A stretch of DNA of 64,000 bases, from contig NZ_CP047189.1 in assembly GCF_030440575.1 (NCBI RefSeq), forward strand, positions 124,001-188,000, in the 5' to 3' direction. Below, one piece after another: positions 8,171 to 17,610 of this stretch. A program made the translations under genes and the position numbers. The DNA is from Corynebacterium ciconiae DSM 44920 (GTDB lineage Bacteria; Actinomycetota; Actinomycetes; Mycobacteriales; Mycobacteriaceae). Within the stretch, counting starts at the first letter, position 1; every line of letters begins with the position of its first letter. Under the pieces are notes generated by a model, which saw nothing but the letters and a program-made list of their open reading frames with translations, ran no database searches and was not told the DNA's origin.

Positions 8171-11100
8171 ATGGCTTCTACTCACCGCCGGACGGTGATG
8201 CTCGCGATCGTCGGTGTGGTGTGCCTGCTCGCCGGGCTCTTCTCACCCGGTGGCGCCGGCATCCGACTGATCGCCGATGCCACCCAACCGCCGCACCGCC
8301 CCGGCAAAAGCGCGGTGTACACCTCGCTGCCCGAGGATCAGCGCTGGGTGAATCCCGATGGCCAAGCCACCGATGATCCCCACCCCTGCGCCGGGCGGGA
8401 CCTGTTGTACAAGGCGCATATCGACGCCGGCTACGTCACCCGTAACGCCGAGGGCGCCCTCGACGTGATGGTGGTGAACTTTGCCAACGTCGAGCCCATG
8501 GACCAGAGCTGCATGCGCATCCCCCCAGAGAGCTACCAGGGCAAGGAAGTCTCCCGCTTTGTGGTTCCCGATGACCCGAACCTCAGCTTCCTAGGCGCGC
8601 CGGGCAGCATCGTGTGGCGTGCACCCTTTGAAAACTACGGCGGCCAGTGGCTGCCGGTGTGGGCGGGTCTCGGCGCTTTCGATGCGCACCACGAGTGGGA
8701 GGTGCCCAATGATTTCGTATCCAACTCTGTGGACCTCACCTTGGCCGATTTCGACGGCCCCGGTGAGATGAACATCTATAACTACGTCTCCAGCTGGGAC
8801 CGTGCGAAGCGCATCATCTCCTCCCGCGATCTGCGCACCACCTCCCTCGACGTGGGCGGACACGGCCACATGAACTGGACCTTCTCCGAGCCTGGCGTGT
8901 ACCGACTGGTGTGGCAGGCCCAGGGCCGGCACTATGACGGCAGCATCGAGCGCTCCAAGCCTGTGGAACAGATTTGGTTGGTGGGAGAGGACGGCCAGGT
9001 GGGTTTGGCCCCTGGCACCACCAAGGAGACCAATGGCTACGGCATAACCGCAGAAGAGCAGCGCGAGGAGATGGGGCTGAGCGAGCCCACCGAGGAGGTG
9101 GCCGACCCCGAAGTACAGGATCACGCCTCCGAAATCTCTGCTGAGGATGCCGCGAGCCTCGTCGAGCAAGCATACAAATCTGACGCAGGTGCCCCGATTT
9201 CTTCTGGGGATGTGAACCTCGAGCTGGAATACGACAAGGCGAATAACACGGTCACCCGCCGCACCACTCGAGACGGCGAAGAGCTCGACAACGCCGTGAT
9301 CATCGAGGTACCTGATAACGGCGGACGCTGCGTAGACCCGGATGATCCGGTGTTGGGGTCGCTGGCGCGTGCCGCCGGCACCCGCTTCTTCTGGTCCACC
9401 GGCGAGCGCGGCGGCGACACCCCGTCCTTCTCCGTGGACACCTCTAAGCTGAACAAGGAAGACCTCAACCAACAAGAAGTGATGGTGGCCTCCGATGTGG
9501 AAGGTCCCGCAGGCATGGTCTATGCCTTAGGCCTAGGCGAGGGGGATTCCATCTCCCCAGATGCCACCAATGCCAGCACCCGTTCCCGCCCCGTGCAGCT
9601 GCTGGGCCAAAAGCCCCACGAGCTGAAGTATCTGATGTCCACCCCAGGCATCTACAGCGAGTACGGAACCGCACTGGTGTACGGCAAGGATAAGTCCAGC
9701 TACGGCTGGCTGGAACACCGTTTCCTCGTGGGTAACCAGGTGATCAATGCTTGGCGTGAGAAGGCCGGCATCGACGAGCGCCTGCCGGAAAACCCCATCG
9801 ACTGCAGCGCCGTCACGGACCTCACCGGCCGTGATCCCTTCGCCAGCGCCCCCGGCGAGGATGATTCCACCACCCCGGGCGATGGTAACGAGGACTCCGA
9901 GCCTGAGGTCCCTGGCGATGGTGGCGATGGTGAGGAGACCAGCACTCCGGACACGACTACCTCCGAGCCCAGCGAGGAGGAGACGAGCACCGAGGAACCC
10001 GAGCCAAGCACGAGCAACCCTGAGCCAACCGCACCGGGTGATGCCGACAACGGCGAGGATTCCGGCGATACCGGTGACAACCCCGGTGCCGATGAGGGTA
10101 CGGATGATGAGGAGAACTCGGATACCTCGGATCTGCACCGTATCGAGGCAGGCCACCTAGACTTCGCCCTCGGCACCATCGACGGCCAAGGCGTTGCCTA
10201 TGTGCGGGATGATTCCGACCCCACCTCCCCGGTACGACGCGACTCCGGCACCGTGGCCATCGTGGTGCCTGACCGGGCGTGGCATGATGCCGCCAAGACC
10301 AAGCACATCGATGGTTTCGGCGAGGGCGCTTATGTGCTGCCCGAGGTGCAAAACCGCCACCTGCCGTGGCCGGGCCTGTCCAACGAGTCCTTCGACTTTG
10401 CGGGAGTGGATCCAGACAATCAGACCACTACGTTCCGCATCGCCGATGTGTTGGCAGCCCCAGAGGGCGGCCGGATGATGATGGGTGCCACCGAGAACAT
10501 GAAGCTGGTGAACCAGCTCGACACCGATGATCTCTCCAAGGCCCTCGTGCTGAACCCGCGGACGCACGCCCACAAGGTGTTCTTGTTCAACAAGCCCGGC
10601 GTCTACGAGATCGAGTACGAGTACTCCTGGTACGACTCCACCGGGGAAGTCCAGCGCACCCCGCTGGTGGTCACCTTCGAGGTAGATGCCGAGAAGGCAG
10701 CTGAGGGCACCGAGCCTCCCACGGCTCCCGGTGACAACGAGGATGGCGAGGAGACCTCGGAGACAACCTCCACCACTCCGACTACCTCGGCTAAGACCGC
10801 CCCGAAGCCGGTGCCCAAGCCGAAGCCGACGCCTACGACCACCTCGAAGCCCGCTCCCAAGCCGAGCAAGCCCGCTCCCAAGCCCACGAAGCCTGCTCCT
10901 AAGCCTGCGCCCAAGCCGGGCGAGGATGCCGATGAGCACGGCTCCAATGAGGGCAAGGAATCGCCTAAGGCTCCCGGCACCGGCAAGGGCGATGCACCGA
11001 AGGACAAGGGCAACGCCACGTCGAAGCCCGGCAAGAAGCCGGATGTGCACGCGGTGTCCACGCCGAATAACACCTCCCGCGGCTACGTGCCGCCGGCAGG

Positions 11101-11554
11101 CAAGTCCGGCAGTGGGGCGACACTTGCCGCACCAGTGCGTGGCGCCGGATCAGCGGCCCCTGCACCGGCCCGCGCCGCACTGCCCGCCCCAGGTGCCAAG
11201 GGCACCCCAGCAAAGGGAGGCGCAGCCAAGGGCACCCCGCCGAAGGCGAAGGGTACCCCGGCAAAGGGCAAGCCCACCCCGCCGCATGCCAAGGACTCAA
11301 AGTCCCGAGTGATGCCGCCGAGTGATCCGCGCACCATGGATCAACAACCCGGCATTAAGAAGAACATCGCGGCAACCTCTGCCACCTCCGAGTTCTGGCG
11401 TGGCCTTATGCTCGGCATCGGAGGCTTAAGCATCCTCGCCGCCCTGTTCCTCTTCGCTCACACTCTGGGGCGCAAGTCGGCAGCAGCAGCCAGCGAGGAC
11501 GATGAGGACACCACCAACAATGGCGGTAACAACCCCATCAACAACTCCTGGTAA
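8171..11554 (+). CDS. Large surface protein with three choice-of-anchor M repeats
   Basis: 1127-residue protein of the 'ABC transporter-associated repeat protein' type (TIGR03773). Signal peptide at about 1-36. Three repeat domains: about 75-270 (DGPGEMNIYNY, GGHGHMNWTFSEPGVYRL), about 330-510 (more divergent, EGPAGMVYAL, STPGIYSEY) and about 655-840 (GHLDFAL, LPWPGLS, NPRTHAHKVFLFNKPGVYEIEY). They are separated by acidic Ser/Thr/Glu/Pro stretches. A long Lys/Pro/Ala-rich wall-spanning region (PAPKP repeats, about 870-1070) precedes a C-terminal transmembrane helix. No sortase motif is seen. Start 8171 has AGGAAGG upstream and 2 bases separate it from the permease stop. It is the last gene before a hairpin terminator. 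Confidence 0.87.
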   Translation: MASTHRRTVMLAIVGVVCLLAGLFSPGGAGIRLIADATQPPHRPGKSAVYTSLPEDQRWVNPDGQATDDPHPCAGRDLLYKAHIDAGYVTRNAEGALDVMVVNFANVEPMDQSCMRIPPESYQGKEVSRFVVPDDPNLSFLGAPGSIVWRAPFENYGGQWLPVWAGLGAFDAHHEWEVPNDFVSNSVDLTLADFDGPGEMNIYNYVSSWDRAKRIISSRDLRTTSLDVGGHGHMNWTFSEPGVYRLVWQAQGRHYDGSIERSKPVEQIWLVGEDGQVGLAPGTTKETNGYGITAEEQREEMGLSEPTEEVADPEVQDHASEISAEDAASLVEQAYKSDAGAPISSGDVNLELEYDKANNTVTRRTTRDGEELDNAVIIEVPDNGGRCVDPDDPVLGSLARAAGTRFFWSTGERGGDTPSFSVDTSKLNKEDLNQQEVMVASDVEGPAGMVYALGLGEGDSISPDATNASTRSRPVQLLGQKPHELKYLMSTPGIYSEYGTALVYGKDKSSYGWLEHRFLVGNQVINAWREKAGIDERLPENPIDCSAVTDLTGRDPFASAPGEDDSTTPGDGNEDSEPEVPGDGGDGEETSTPDTTTSEPSEEETSTEEPEPSTSNPEPTAPGDADNGEDSGDTGDNPGADEGTDDEENSDTSDLHRIEAGHLDFALGTIDGQGVAYVRDDSDPTSPVRRDSGTVAIVVPDRAWHDAAKTKHIDGFGEGAYVLPEVQNRHLPWPGLSNESFDFAGVDPDNQTTTFRIADVLAAPEGGRMMMGATENMKLVNQLDTDDLSKALVLNPRTHAHKVFLFNKPGVYEIEYEYSWYDSTGEVQRTPLVVTFEVDAEKAAEGTEPPTAPGDNEDGEETSETTSTTPTTSAKTAPKPVPKPKPTPTTTSKPAPKPSKPAPKPTKPAPKPAPKPGEDADEHGSNEGKESPKAPGTGKGDAPKDKGNATSKPGKKPDVHAVSTPNNTSRGYVPPAGKSGSGATLAAPVRGAGSAAPAPARAALPAPGAKGTPAKGGAAKGTPPKAKGTPAKGKPTPPHAKDSKSRVMPPSDPRTMDQQPGIKKNIAATSATSEFWRGLMLGIGGLSILAALFLFAHTLGRKSAAAASEDDEDTTNNGGNNPINNSW

Positions 11555-11583
11555 GTCACGGGCCTAGGGGCCGATAGCAGAGA

Positions 11584-11619
11584 CACGAGCCGGCTGGACT
11601 AAGAACCAGCCGGCTCGTG
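11584..11619 (+). terminator. Hairpin after the surface-protein/ABC operon
   Basis: 14-base perfect stem CACGAGCCGGCTGG (11584-11597) with its complement at 11606-11619 and an 8-base loop. The downstream sequence is not T-rich, so it may act as an mRNA 3-prime stabiliser as well as a terminator. Confidence 0.7.
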
Positions 11620-11725
11620 GTCTATCAGTAACCGCTACGCCGCTAACCCAACCCTAGGGAGGGCGGCGCAGACAAGCGCCCGCAATCTCCCCGCAGCAGA
11701 GATCTATGTAATACAGTTCACACAC

Positions 11726-12922
11726 ATGAAGAACAAGCAGTGGTTAAGGGTCGCGCTCCCGGTGTTCGGGGTGGCGTGGGGTGGAAATGGCTTCACGCCG
11801 ATGCTGGTGCACTACCGCGAGCAGGGAGTGCTGGCCGCCGTCACCGTGGACCTCATGCTGGTGTACTACGCCATCGGTGTGGCCATCGGGCTGCTGGGCA
11901 CGGGCCCGTTGTCGGATCGCTTCGGCCGGCGAGCACTGATGCTGCCCGCGCCGATTGTGGCTCTCATGGGTTCGGTGCTGATTGCCAGCGGCGAGCAGAC
12001 CGCTTGGCTGATGGGACTGGGCCGCTTCTGTGCCGGCATTGCTGTGGGTATGGCCATGACCGCCGGCGGTAGCTGGATCAAGGAGCTATCCACCCCGCGT
12101 TTCGACGCCACCGCCAAGCCCTCCTCGGGAGCGATGCGCGTGGCGATGTCACTCAGTGCCGGCTTCGGCCTCGGCGCTGGGGCTTCCGGACTGATCGGTC
12201 AGTGCGCACCGCTTCCTGGCCAACTGCCCTTTGTTTTCCACATCCTTCTCACCCTCGCCTTCCAGCCGCTGCTCTTCGGGGTGCAGGAGACACGCCAATC
12301 GCCGCGCCGAGCTGCGGGTGCGATACCGCGCAGCGGGGTGTTTCCGCTGCGCGCCATGTTCAGCTTCCGCTTCCTCTTCCTCGCCGCCGCCGTGGCGCCG
12401 TGGGTGTTCGGCACCGCCTTCGTGGGTAATGCCATCTTGCCGCAGCGTTTCCAGCCAGAGATGGACCATCCCATCGCACTGACCGGCATGTTCATCACTA
12501 TCGTGCTCATCACGGGCTTCGTGGTGCAGCGCGGTATGCCGCTTCTGCCCGCGCATCTGCGCCCCTCGTTGAGTCTCGGGGCGGTCGTGGTGTCTATGAG
12601 CGCCACGGTGTTTGTGGTGGATCACCTCAGCCTGCTGCGCGTGGCCTTTGCTTGTGTGCTGCTGGGCGTGTCCTATGGTTCCTGCATGTACACCGGCCTG
12701 TCCGAGACGATCGAGGTGGCCGTCCCCAATGAGCTGGGTAGCCTCTCGGGGGTGTACTACTCGCTCACCTACACAGGCATGGTGTTTCCCGCGCTACTGA
12801 CCGCGCTGTCAGGAAGTTTCACCTATCCGCAGATGCTCGGGTTTGGTGCCGCGGTGGCGGTGGTGTTGCTCATCGTCAGCGTGTGGGCCTCTCGGAGGGT
12901 CTATCGCCCCCAGCGGGGGTAG
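11726..12922 (+). CDS. MFS transporter
   Basis: 398-residue major facilitator superfamily protein with about 12 hydrophobic helices. The loop 2-3 signature is GPLSDRFGRRALM near residue 63. A conserved WIKEL segment and a GVSYGSCMYTGLSE motif late in the protein are visible, but the substrate is not recognisable. The gene stands alone between the ABC operon terminator and glpQ-like gene. No clear Shine-Dalgarno precedes the ATG at 11726, so it may be leaderless, which is common in corynebacteria. Confidence 0.85.
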   Translation: MKNKQWLRVALPVFGVAWGGNGFTPMLVHYREQGVLAAVTVDLMLVYYAIGVAIGLLGTGPLSDRFGRRALMLPAPIVALMGSVLIASGEQTAWLMGLGRFCAGIAVGMAMTAGGSWIKELSTPRFDATAKPSSGAMRVAMSLSAGFGLGAGASGLIGQCAPLPGQLPFVFHILLTLAFQPLLFGVQETRQSPRRAAGAIPRSGVFPLRAMFSFRFLFLAAAVAPWVFGTAFVGNAILPQRFQPEMDHPIALTGMFITIVLITGFVVQRGMPLLPAHLRPSLSLGAVVVSMSATVFVVDHLSLLRVAFACVLLGVSYGSCMYTGLSETIEVAVPNELGSLSGVYYSLTYTGMVFPALLTALSGSFTYPQMLGFGAAVAVVLLIVSVWASRRVYRPQRG

Positions 12923-13076
12923 TGCACGAGGGTACGGCTGCGTAGGTTAGTGGGCGCCGAGGAACATTGCCGCCTTAGAGTGGTCTATGAGTGCGGGGGC
13001 AGTGCTGCGCTTATGAACGCGTCCCTCCAGTCAGCTCCCGCTTGGTCCTCACTGAGACAACCACCAAGGAGAACAT

Positions 13077-14132
13077 ATGACACTGCGCCGAAGCCTCTGT
13101 GCCCTCGCCGTTGGATCGCTCGTCCTCGCCGGATGTTCCGACGGCTCCAACGATGATGCCAGCTCCGAGACCCGTTCCGACGCCTCCGAGTCCGTCACGG
13201 TGGACGCCTCCGCCCTCGATGTCCAAGCACATCGCGGCGGCAGGGGAGAGCACACCGAAGAATCCCTCGTGGCGTTTTCCCACGCCCTCGACTTGGGAGT
13301 GGACACCCTCGAGCTGGACATCGTGATGAGCGCCGATGGGGTGCCCATGGTGTGGCACGATCCGCGCATCGAAGACGACAAGTGTGCCGATACCGAGCCC
13401 GCTACCGAGGGCGATGAGCAGTATCCCTATGTGGGCAAGCTGGTTCACGAGCTGACCTATGAGCAGCTGGAGACGCTGCGCTGCGATAAGACCCTCGAGG
13501 ACTTCCCCGACGCCACCCCGGCAGAAGACAATAGGATCGCCCAGCTCTCCGAGGTCTTCGACTTGGCCAAGGAGAAGAACCCCGAGGTGGCCTTCAATAT
13601 TGAGACCAAGATCGAGGCGGAAAATCCGGAGGAGTCGGCTCCGCCGCGCGAGTTCGTAGACGCCATCTTGGCCGCCGCCGATGAGGCTGGGCTGCGGGAG
13701 AAGATCACCATCCAGAGCTTCGATTGGTCCAGTCTCGAGATCGTCCAAGAGATCGCCCCAGAGGTGCCCACCGTGGCGCTGTATGACGAGACCACATGGA
13801 CTGAGAACTCCCCGTGGCTCGGCTCCGTGAGCTACGCCGATGCGGAAGGCGATGTGCTGACTGCGGTGCAGCAGCTCGGTGCCACCGTGGTGAGCCCGGG
13901 CTACGCGGTGCCCTATGGCGCAAAGGCTGGGGAGGATGATTACCACCCCGTGGCCACCGCCGACTATGTGGCCCGCGCCCATAAGCTGGGCCTGACCGTG
14001 ATCCCATGGACCGTCAATGATGAGGCCACCATGCGCGATCAGATCGAGGCCGGTGTGGACGGGTTGATCACCGACTATCCCGCCCTGCTGGTGAAGGTTG
14101 CCCAGGACTATGGCTGGGAGCCGAAGGCCTAA
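13077..14132 (+). CDS. Glycerophosphodiester phosphodiesterase, lipoprotein
   Basis: 351-residue exported GDPD. The lipobox LVLAGC gives Cys at about residue 20, so the mature protein is tethered to the outer face of the membrane. The GDPD fold begins with QAHRGGRGEHTEES (catalytic His/Arg), then TLELDIVMSADGVPMVWHDP (metal-binding Glu, Asp and catalytic His) and the C-terminal TVIPWTVND. It hydrolyses glycerophosphodiesters to glycerol-3-phosphate and an alcohol, supplying phosphate or carbon. RBS AAGGAG precedes the ATG. A second, cytoplasmic-looking GDPD is at 56266. A strong terminator follows. Confidence 0.92.
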   Translation: MTLRRSLCALAVGSLVLAGCSDGSNDDASSETRSDASESVTVDASALDVQAHRGGRGEHTEESLVAFSHALDLGVDTLELDIVMSADGVPMVWHDPRIEDDKCADTEPATEGDEQYPYVGKLVHELTYEQLETLRCDKTLEDFPDATPAEDNRIAQLSEVFDLAKEKNPEVAFNIETKIEAENPEESAPPREFVDAILAAADEAGLREKITIQSFDWSSLEIVQEIAPEVPTVALYDETTWTENSPWLGSVSYADAEGDVLTAVQQLGATVVSPGYAVPYGAKAGEDDYHPVATADYVARAHKLGLTVIPWTVNDEATMRDQIEAGVDGLITDYPALLVKVAQDYGWEPKA

Positions 14133-14150
14133 GAATAGTCTGAGGCGAGC

Positions 14151-14184
14151 AAGCCCCCTGTTGCTAGTGTTGCGCAGGGGGTTT
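14151..14184 (+). terminator. Intrinsic terminator after GDPD lipoprotein
   Basis: CCCCCTG (14154-14160) pairs with CAGGGGG (14175-14181), extended by AA/TT, and is followed by TTTC. Confidence 0.8.
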
Positions 14185-14292
14185 CGCGCTTCCTACCCCC
14201 ACTTGTGCGCATAGGTGGCTGTGGCTTTTTCCACATTCCGTACTCATCTGACGTTATAACCAGCTATGCTTTGAGATGTATCACAGCCCTCG

Positions 14293-14376
14293 GGTGTCAC
14301 TGATTCGATCAGGCATCACCGCGCACTGGATACTCCCATAGTGACTATCGCCGCCGGCCCACCCCCCCCTGATGCC
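14293..14376 (+). promoter_or_regulatory. RAT-like antiterminator leader of the PTS operon
   Basis: A 28-base element at 14293-14320 has the layout of a ribonucleic antiterminator: outer GGTG/CACC pairing, then ACTGAT against ATCAG, with a short AT-rich loop and the CAGGCA part of the LicT/SacY consensus. GGCATCA at 14312-14318, its right half, can instead pair with TGATGCC at 14370-14376, giving a mutually exclusive hairpin. The gene directly downstream encodes a BglG-type antiterminator. The competing hairpin is weak (7 pairs, no clean T-run), so the terminator half is less sure than the RAT half. The rest of 14133-14436 holds the GDPD terminator and AT-rich promoter-like sequence. Confidence 0.6.
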
Positions 14377-14436
14377 GGGTTCGTGCGGTGCACGCCGTGG
14401 GAGTCGATCCCCTTGACACACCGGAGGTGAGCGAGC

Positions 14437-15306
14437 ATGTCAGAGCTTCGAATAGCTCGTGTGCTGAGCAATAACGCCGTGGTGGTGCGCGATGCCGAGG
14501 GCCCAGCCCACCAATCCAAAGTGATTGTGGGTAAAGGACTTGGCTTCGGCGCCTCTATCGGAGACATCATGTCCCGCGCCGAGGTCACCGCCGCAGAGAA
14601 TCGCCAAGAATATGTGGAGCTCACCGCGGAGCAGGAGGAAATCCTCACCAGCTTGGGGCGTATCGACGCCACCCAGCTGGCCGTTATCAGCGCCGCCATT
14701 GACTTGGCCGTGGATGTGCTGGGGGAATTACACCCCTCCATTTATGTGATTCTCACCGAGCATCTCTCAGCGGCAATTGAGCGCGTCGATCGTGGCGAGC
14801 TCATCGAAAATACCCTCGTCAACGAGATCAAAGCGGTATTCCCCGAGGCTTTCTCCGCCGCGGAAGTGGTGGTGCACTACCTCAACGCCAACCTCGACAC
14901 CCGAGATCTCCCACTGGACGAGGCCGCGTTTATCACCCTTCACCTCACTGCCGCCCGCACGGGTGACACCGTGAAGAAACCCCTGGCCACAGCCAATGCC
15001 ATATCTCGGGCGGAACAGCTCATTCACCGGCGGCTGGGCCATCTTCGGGCGGCTGAGGTGAGCGTCGATAAGCGCGATAATTCCGATGATTCCCTGCCCA
15101 TTAGGCTGCGTTATCTCCTCACGCGACTGCGGGAGCACAACTACCGCCATAATGCACTGGCCAGCACCATTGCTCGGCACTTGCCGGAGGAGTGGGAGCT
15201 AGCCGAAGACGTGATACGCGGCCTGCAGGGCGCAGAAACGTTGGATCCGGAACTGCGCGGAGAAATCGCATTTCTCGCGATATATCTGCACGGATACACG
15301 CACTAA
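14437..15306 (+). CDS. BglG/LicT-family transcriptional antiterminator
   Basis: 289-residue RNA-binding regulator. Residues 1-55 are the CAT RNA-binding domain (RVLSNNAVVV, VIVGKGLGFGA). Two PTS regulation domains follow, PRD1 about 65-170 (His in ILTEHLSAAIERV and FITLHLTAAR) and PRD2 about 175-285 (His in NALASTIARHL and AIYLHGYTH). Such proteins bind a RAT hairpin in the leader and prevent termination when the sugar is present, with activity set by PTS phosphorylation of PRD histidines. GGAGGTGA lies 7-8 bases before the ATG. It is 32 bases from the EIICB gene, which it probably controls together with itself. Confidence 0.93.
   Translation: MSELRIARVLSNNAVVVRDAEGPAHQSKVIVGKGLGFGASIGDIMSRAEVTAAENRQEYVELTAEQEEILTSLGRIDATQLAVISAAIDLAVDVLGELHPSIYVILTEHLSAAIERVDRGELIENTLVNEIKAVFPEAFSAAEVVVHYLNANLDTRDLPLDEAAFITLHLTAARTGDTVKKPLATANAISRAEQLIHRRLGHLRAAEVSVDKRDNSDDSLPIRLRYLLTRLREHNYRHNALASTIARHLPEEWELAEDVIRGLQGAETLDPELRGEIAFLAIYLHGYTH
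15062..15073 (+). repeat. Dispersed motif GCGTCGATAAGC
   Basis: Exact copy inside the antiterminator gene, read there as part of Ser-Val-Asp-Lys-Arg. Confidence 0.8.
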
Positions 15307-15338
15307 AACACAACTATTTCCACACAAAGAAGGGGTGA

Positions 15339-16940
15339 GTGAAGGTCATGAACAAGGTAATGACTTCACTGCAGCGTCTGGGCAAAGCCCTCATGGGCGC
15401 TGTGGCCGTCCTCCCAGTGGCGGCAATTCTCATGGGTATCGGTTATTGGATCGACCCCACCGGCTGGGGCGAGGATAATACCTTTGCCTCGATTCTCATT
15501 TCCTCCGGAAGTGCGATTCTGGATAATCTCGGCCTGATCTTCGCCATCGCGATCGCCTTCGGCCTAGCCAAGGATTCCAATGGTGCCGCGGCGCTTGCCG
15601 GTTTCATCGGCTTTGCCACGCTCACCAAGCTCTTGGGTGAAGACGCCGTGGCCGTCTACCGCGGAATTGGTGATCCCGAGGAACTCACCGGCCAAGCGGC
15701 CCGCGACTGGGCCGCCGAAGGCTGGGCTGCCGTGGGCAGCAAGAACGTGCTCTTCGGTATCGTCATCGGTGTGCTCGCCGCCTGGGTGTATAACCGCTTC
15801 AGTGGCGTGAAACTACCGGACTTCCTGGCGTTCTTCTCCGGCCGCCGTCTGGTGCCGATTCTCACCTCTTTCTTCTCCATCATCCTTGCCGGCATTTTCT
15901 ACTTCGTGTGGCCGGTGATCTACGGAGTGCTCTTCAACTTCGGTACCTGGATCCAGGGTCTTGGCGCCGGCGGCGCAGGCGTGTACGGCTTTTTCAACCG
16001 TCTGCTCATCCCCACCGGCCTGCACCACGCGCTGAACTCCATCTTCTGGTTCGACGTGATCGGTATCGATGACATCGGCAAGTTCCAGGGCGGTGCATCC
16101 ACCATCGCTGATGCTGCCGCAGCCAGCGACGCCGCCAGCTGCCCCGGCATCTGGGACGGCAGCCACTGTGAGGTAGTGGGCGTGATCGGCCAGTATCAGG
16201 CCGGCTTCTTCCCGATCATGATGTTCGGCCTGCCCGGTGCGGCACTGGCCATCTACTTGCGCGCCGACCGCAAGCGCCGCAAGGTGGTGGGCTCGCTGAT
16301 GCTGGCCGGCGCCCTGGCCGCCTTCTTCACCGGCGTGACCGAGCCGCTCGAGTTCTCCTTCATGTTCGTTGCCCCCATGCTCTACGTGGTGCACGCGGTA
16401 CTCACCGGTATCTCCCTGGCGATCGCCGCCGCATTCCACTGGACCGCAGGCTTCGGCTTCTCCGCCGGATTCGTGGACATGCTGCTCTCCGCCCGCAACC
16501 CGCTGGCCAATAACTGGTGGATGCTGCTGGTGCTCGGCGTGATCTACTTTGCCCTCTACTTCGGCATCTTCTACTTCCTCATCGGCGCCTTCAACATGTC
16601 CACCCCGGGACGCGGTAAGGACGCCGAGGTAGACAGTGACGAGGACGACGATGCCGGCGACGATGACACCCGCGCCACCGCCGCGAAAATCATCACCGCC
16701 CTCGGCGGCGCTGAGAATATTGACGCCCTCGATTACTGCGCTACCCGCCTGCGCGTGGTGGTGAAGGATGGCGAGAAATTTGAGGAGTCTCAGCTGCCTC
16801 AGAACAAGGTGCTCGGCGTGATTAAGCCCTCCAAGAACTCGGTGCAGATCATCATCGGCCCCCAGGTGCAGTTCGTCTACGACGAAGTTGTGCGCCAGAC
16901 CCCGAGCAGTGTGAGCGCCACCGGGGAAGGCGAGGACTAG
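15339..16940 (+). CDS. PTS EIICB, glucose/N-acetylglucosamine family
   Basis: 533-residue sugar permease: EIIC (about 1-410) with ten or so membrane segments and EIIB (about 440-515) with the phosphorylated Cys in DYCATRLRV. The EIIC motifs FNRLLIPTGLHHALN, GFFPIMMFGLPGAALA and GVTEPLEFSFMF place it nearer NagE-type than maltose-type permeases, so glucose or N-acetylglucosamine are the likely substrates. EIIA is not fused but encoded separately 149 bases downstream. An acidic linker DSDEDDDAGDDD joins C and B domains. Transcription probably depends on the upstream antiterminator. Confidence 0.92.
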   Translation: MKVMNKVMTSLQRLGKALMGAVAVLPVAAILMGIGYWIDPTGWGEDNTFASILISSGSAILDNLGLIFAIAIAFGLAKDSNGAAALAGFIGFATLTKLLGEDAVAVYRGIGDPEELTGQAARDWAAEGWAAVGSKNVLFGIVIGVLAAWVYNRFSGVKLPDFLAFFSGRRLVPILTSFFSIILAGIFYFVWPVIYGVLFNFGTWIQGLGAGGAGVYGFFNRLLIPTGLHHALNSIFWFDVIGIDDIGKFQGGASTIADAAAASDAASCPGIWDGSHCEVVGVIGQYQAGFFPIMMFGLPGAALAIYLRADRKRRKVVGSLMLAGALAAFFTGVTEPLEFSFMFVAPMLYVVHAVLTGISLAIAAAFHWTAGFGFSAGFVDMLLSARNPLANNWWMLLVLGVIYFALYFGIFYFLIGAFNMSTPGRGKDAEVDSDEDDDAGDDDTRATAAKIITALGGAENIDALDYCATRLRVVVKDGEKFEESQLPQNKVLGVIKPSKNSVQIIIGPQVQFVYDEVVRQTPSSVSATGEGED

Positions 16941-17089
16941 CCTCCCCACGCCAGCTGCCCCGCAGCTGATGGGATGAGTGAGGCCGCGGTGCGTGCTGCG
17001 GCCTCACCACAGCACTAGACTCGCTCATGGCATGCGGGCACACCCTCACAGCCCGCACAGCGCGAGTAGACACAACCCAAGGAGACACA

Positions 17090-17569
17090 ATGTTCGGATT
17101 CGGCAAGAAAACCAAGGTTCACGCACCCTGCGAGGGTGAGGTCTGCGCCATGTCCGAGGTCGATGACCCCGTATTCGCCGAGGGCATGATGGGCCAAGGC
17201 TTCGCCCTCAAACCCGCCGGCGGCGTACTCGAGGTGACGGCGCCTGTCGACGGCACGCTCGTGACCGTATTTCCTACCGGCCACGCCTTCGCCCTGAAAA
17301 CCGAGAAGGGCCTCGAGGTGCTGGTGCACGTTGGCATCGATACCGTGAGCATGAAGGGCCGTGGCTTCGAACGCCTCGTGGATAAAGGCCAGAGCGTGAG
17401 CCAAGGCACCCCGATCGTGCGCGTGGACTTCTCCGAGATCGACAAAGAGGGTCTTTCCACGATCATCCCCGTGGTGTTTACCAACAAGAAGCAAGTTAAA
17501 AGCGCAGAGGTTCACCCGGCGAAGGCAGTCACCCCAGCCGATGTGGCCTGCGAGGTCTCCATGAACTAA
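17090..17569 (+). CDS. PTS EIIA component, Crr type
   Basis: 159-residue soluble EIIA-Glc-like protein. HAPCEGEV, the phosphate-network His in FPTGHAFAL and the phosphorylated His in LVHVGIDT (about residue 85) are all present. It passes phosphate from HPr to the EIIB domain of the preceding gene. I chose ATG 17090 (AAGGAG at 17079-17084) over the longer frame from 17027, because MFGFGKKTKVHAP is the family-typical N-terminus. Separate EIIA is notable, as the main corynebacterial glucose permease is usually a single EIIBCA chain. Confidence 0.93.
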   Translation: MFGFGKKTKVHAPCEGEVCAMSEVDDPVFAEGMMGQGFALKPAGGVLEVTAPVDGTLVTVFPTGHAFALKTEKGLEVLVHVGIDTVSMKGRGFERLVDKGQSVSQGTPIVRVDFSEIDKEGLSTIIPVVFTNKKQVKSAEVHPAKAVTPADVACEVSMN

Positions 17570-17610
17570 CAGCGTGGGCCTCGCCCAACCGCGCCACCTC
17601 CAGTGGACGA

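Noticed and set aside
14341-14400. 6C-type small RNA at the C-run near 14361
   Set aside because: A single C-run without the paired second C-rich loop; better explained as part of the PTS leader.
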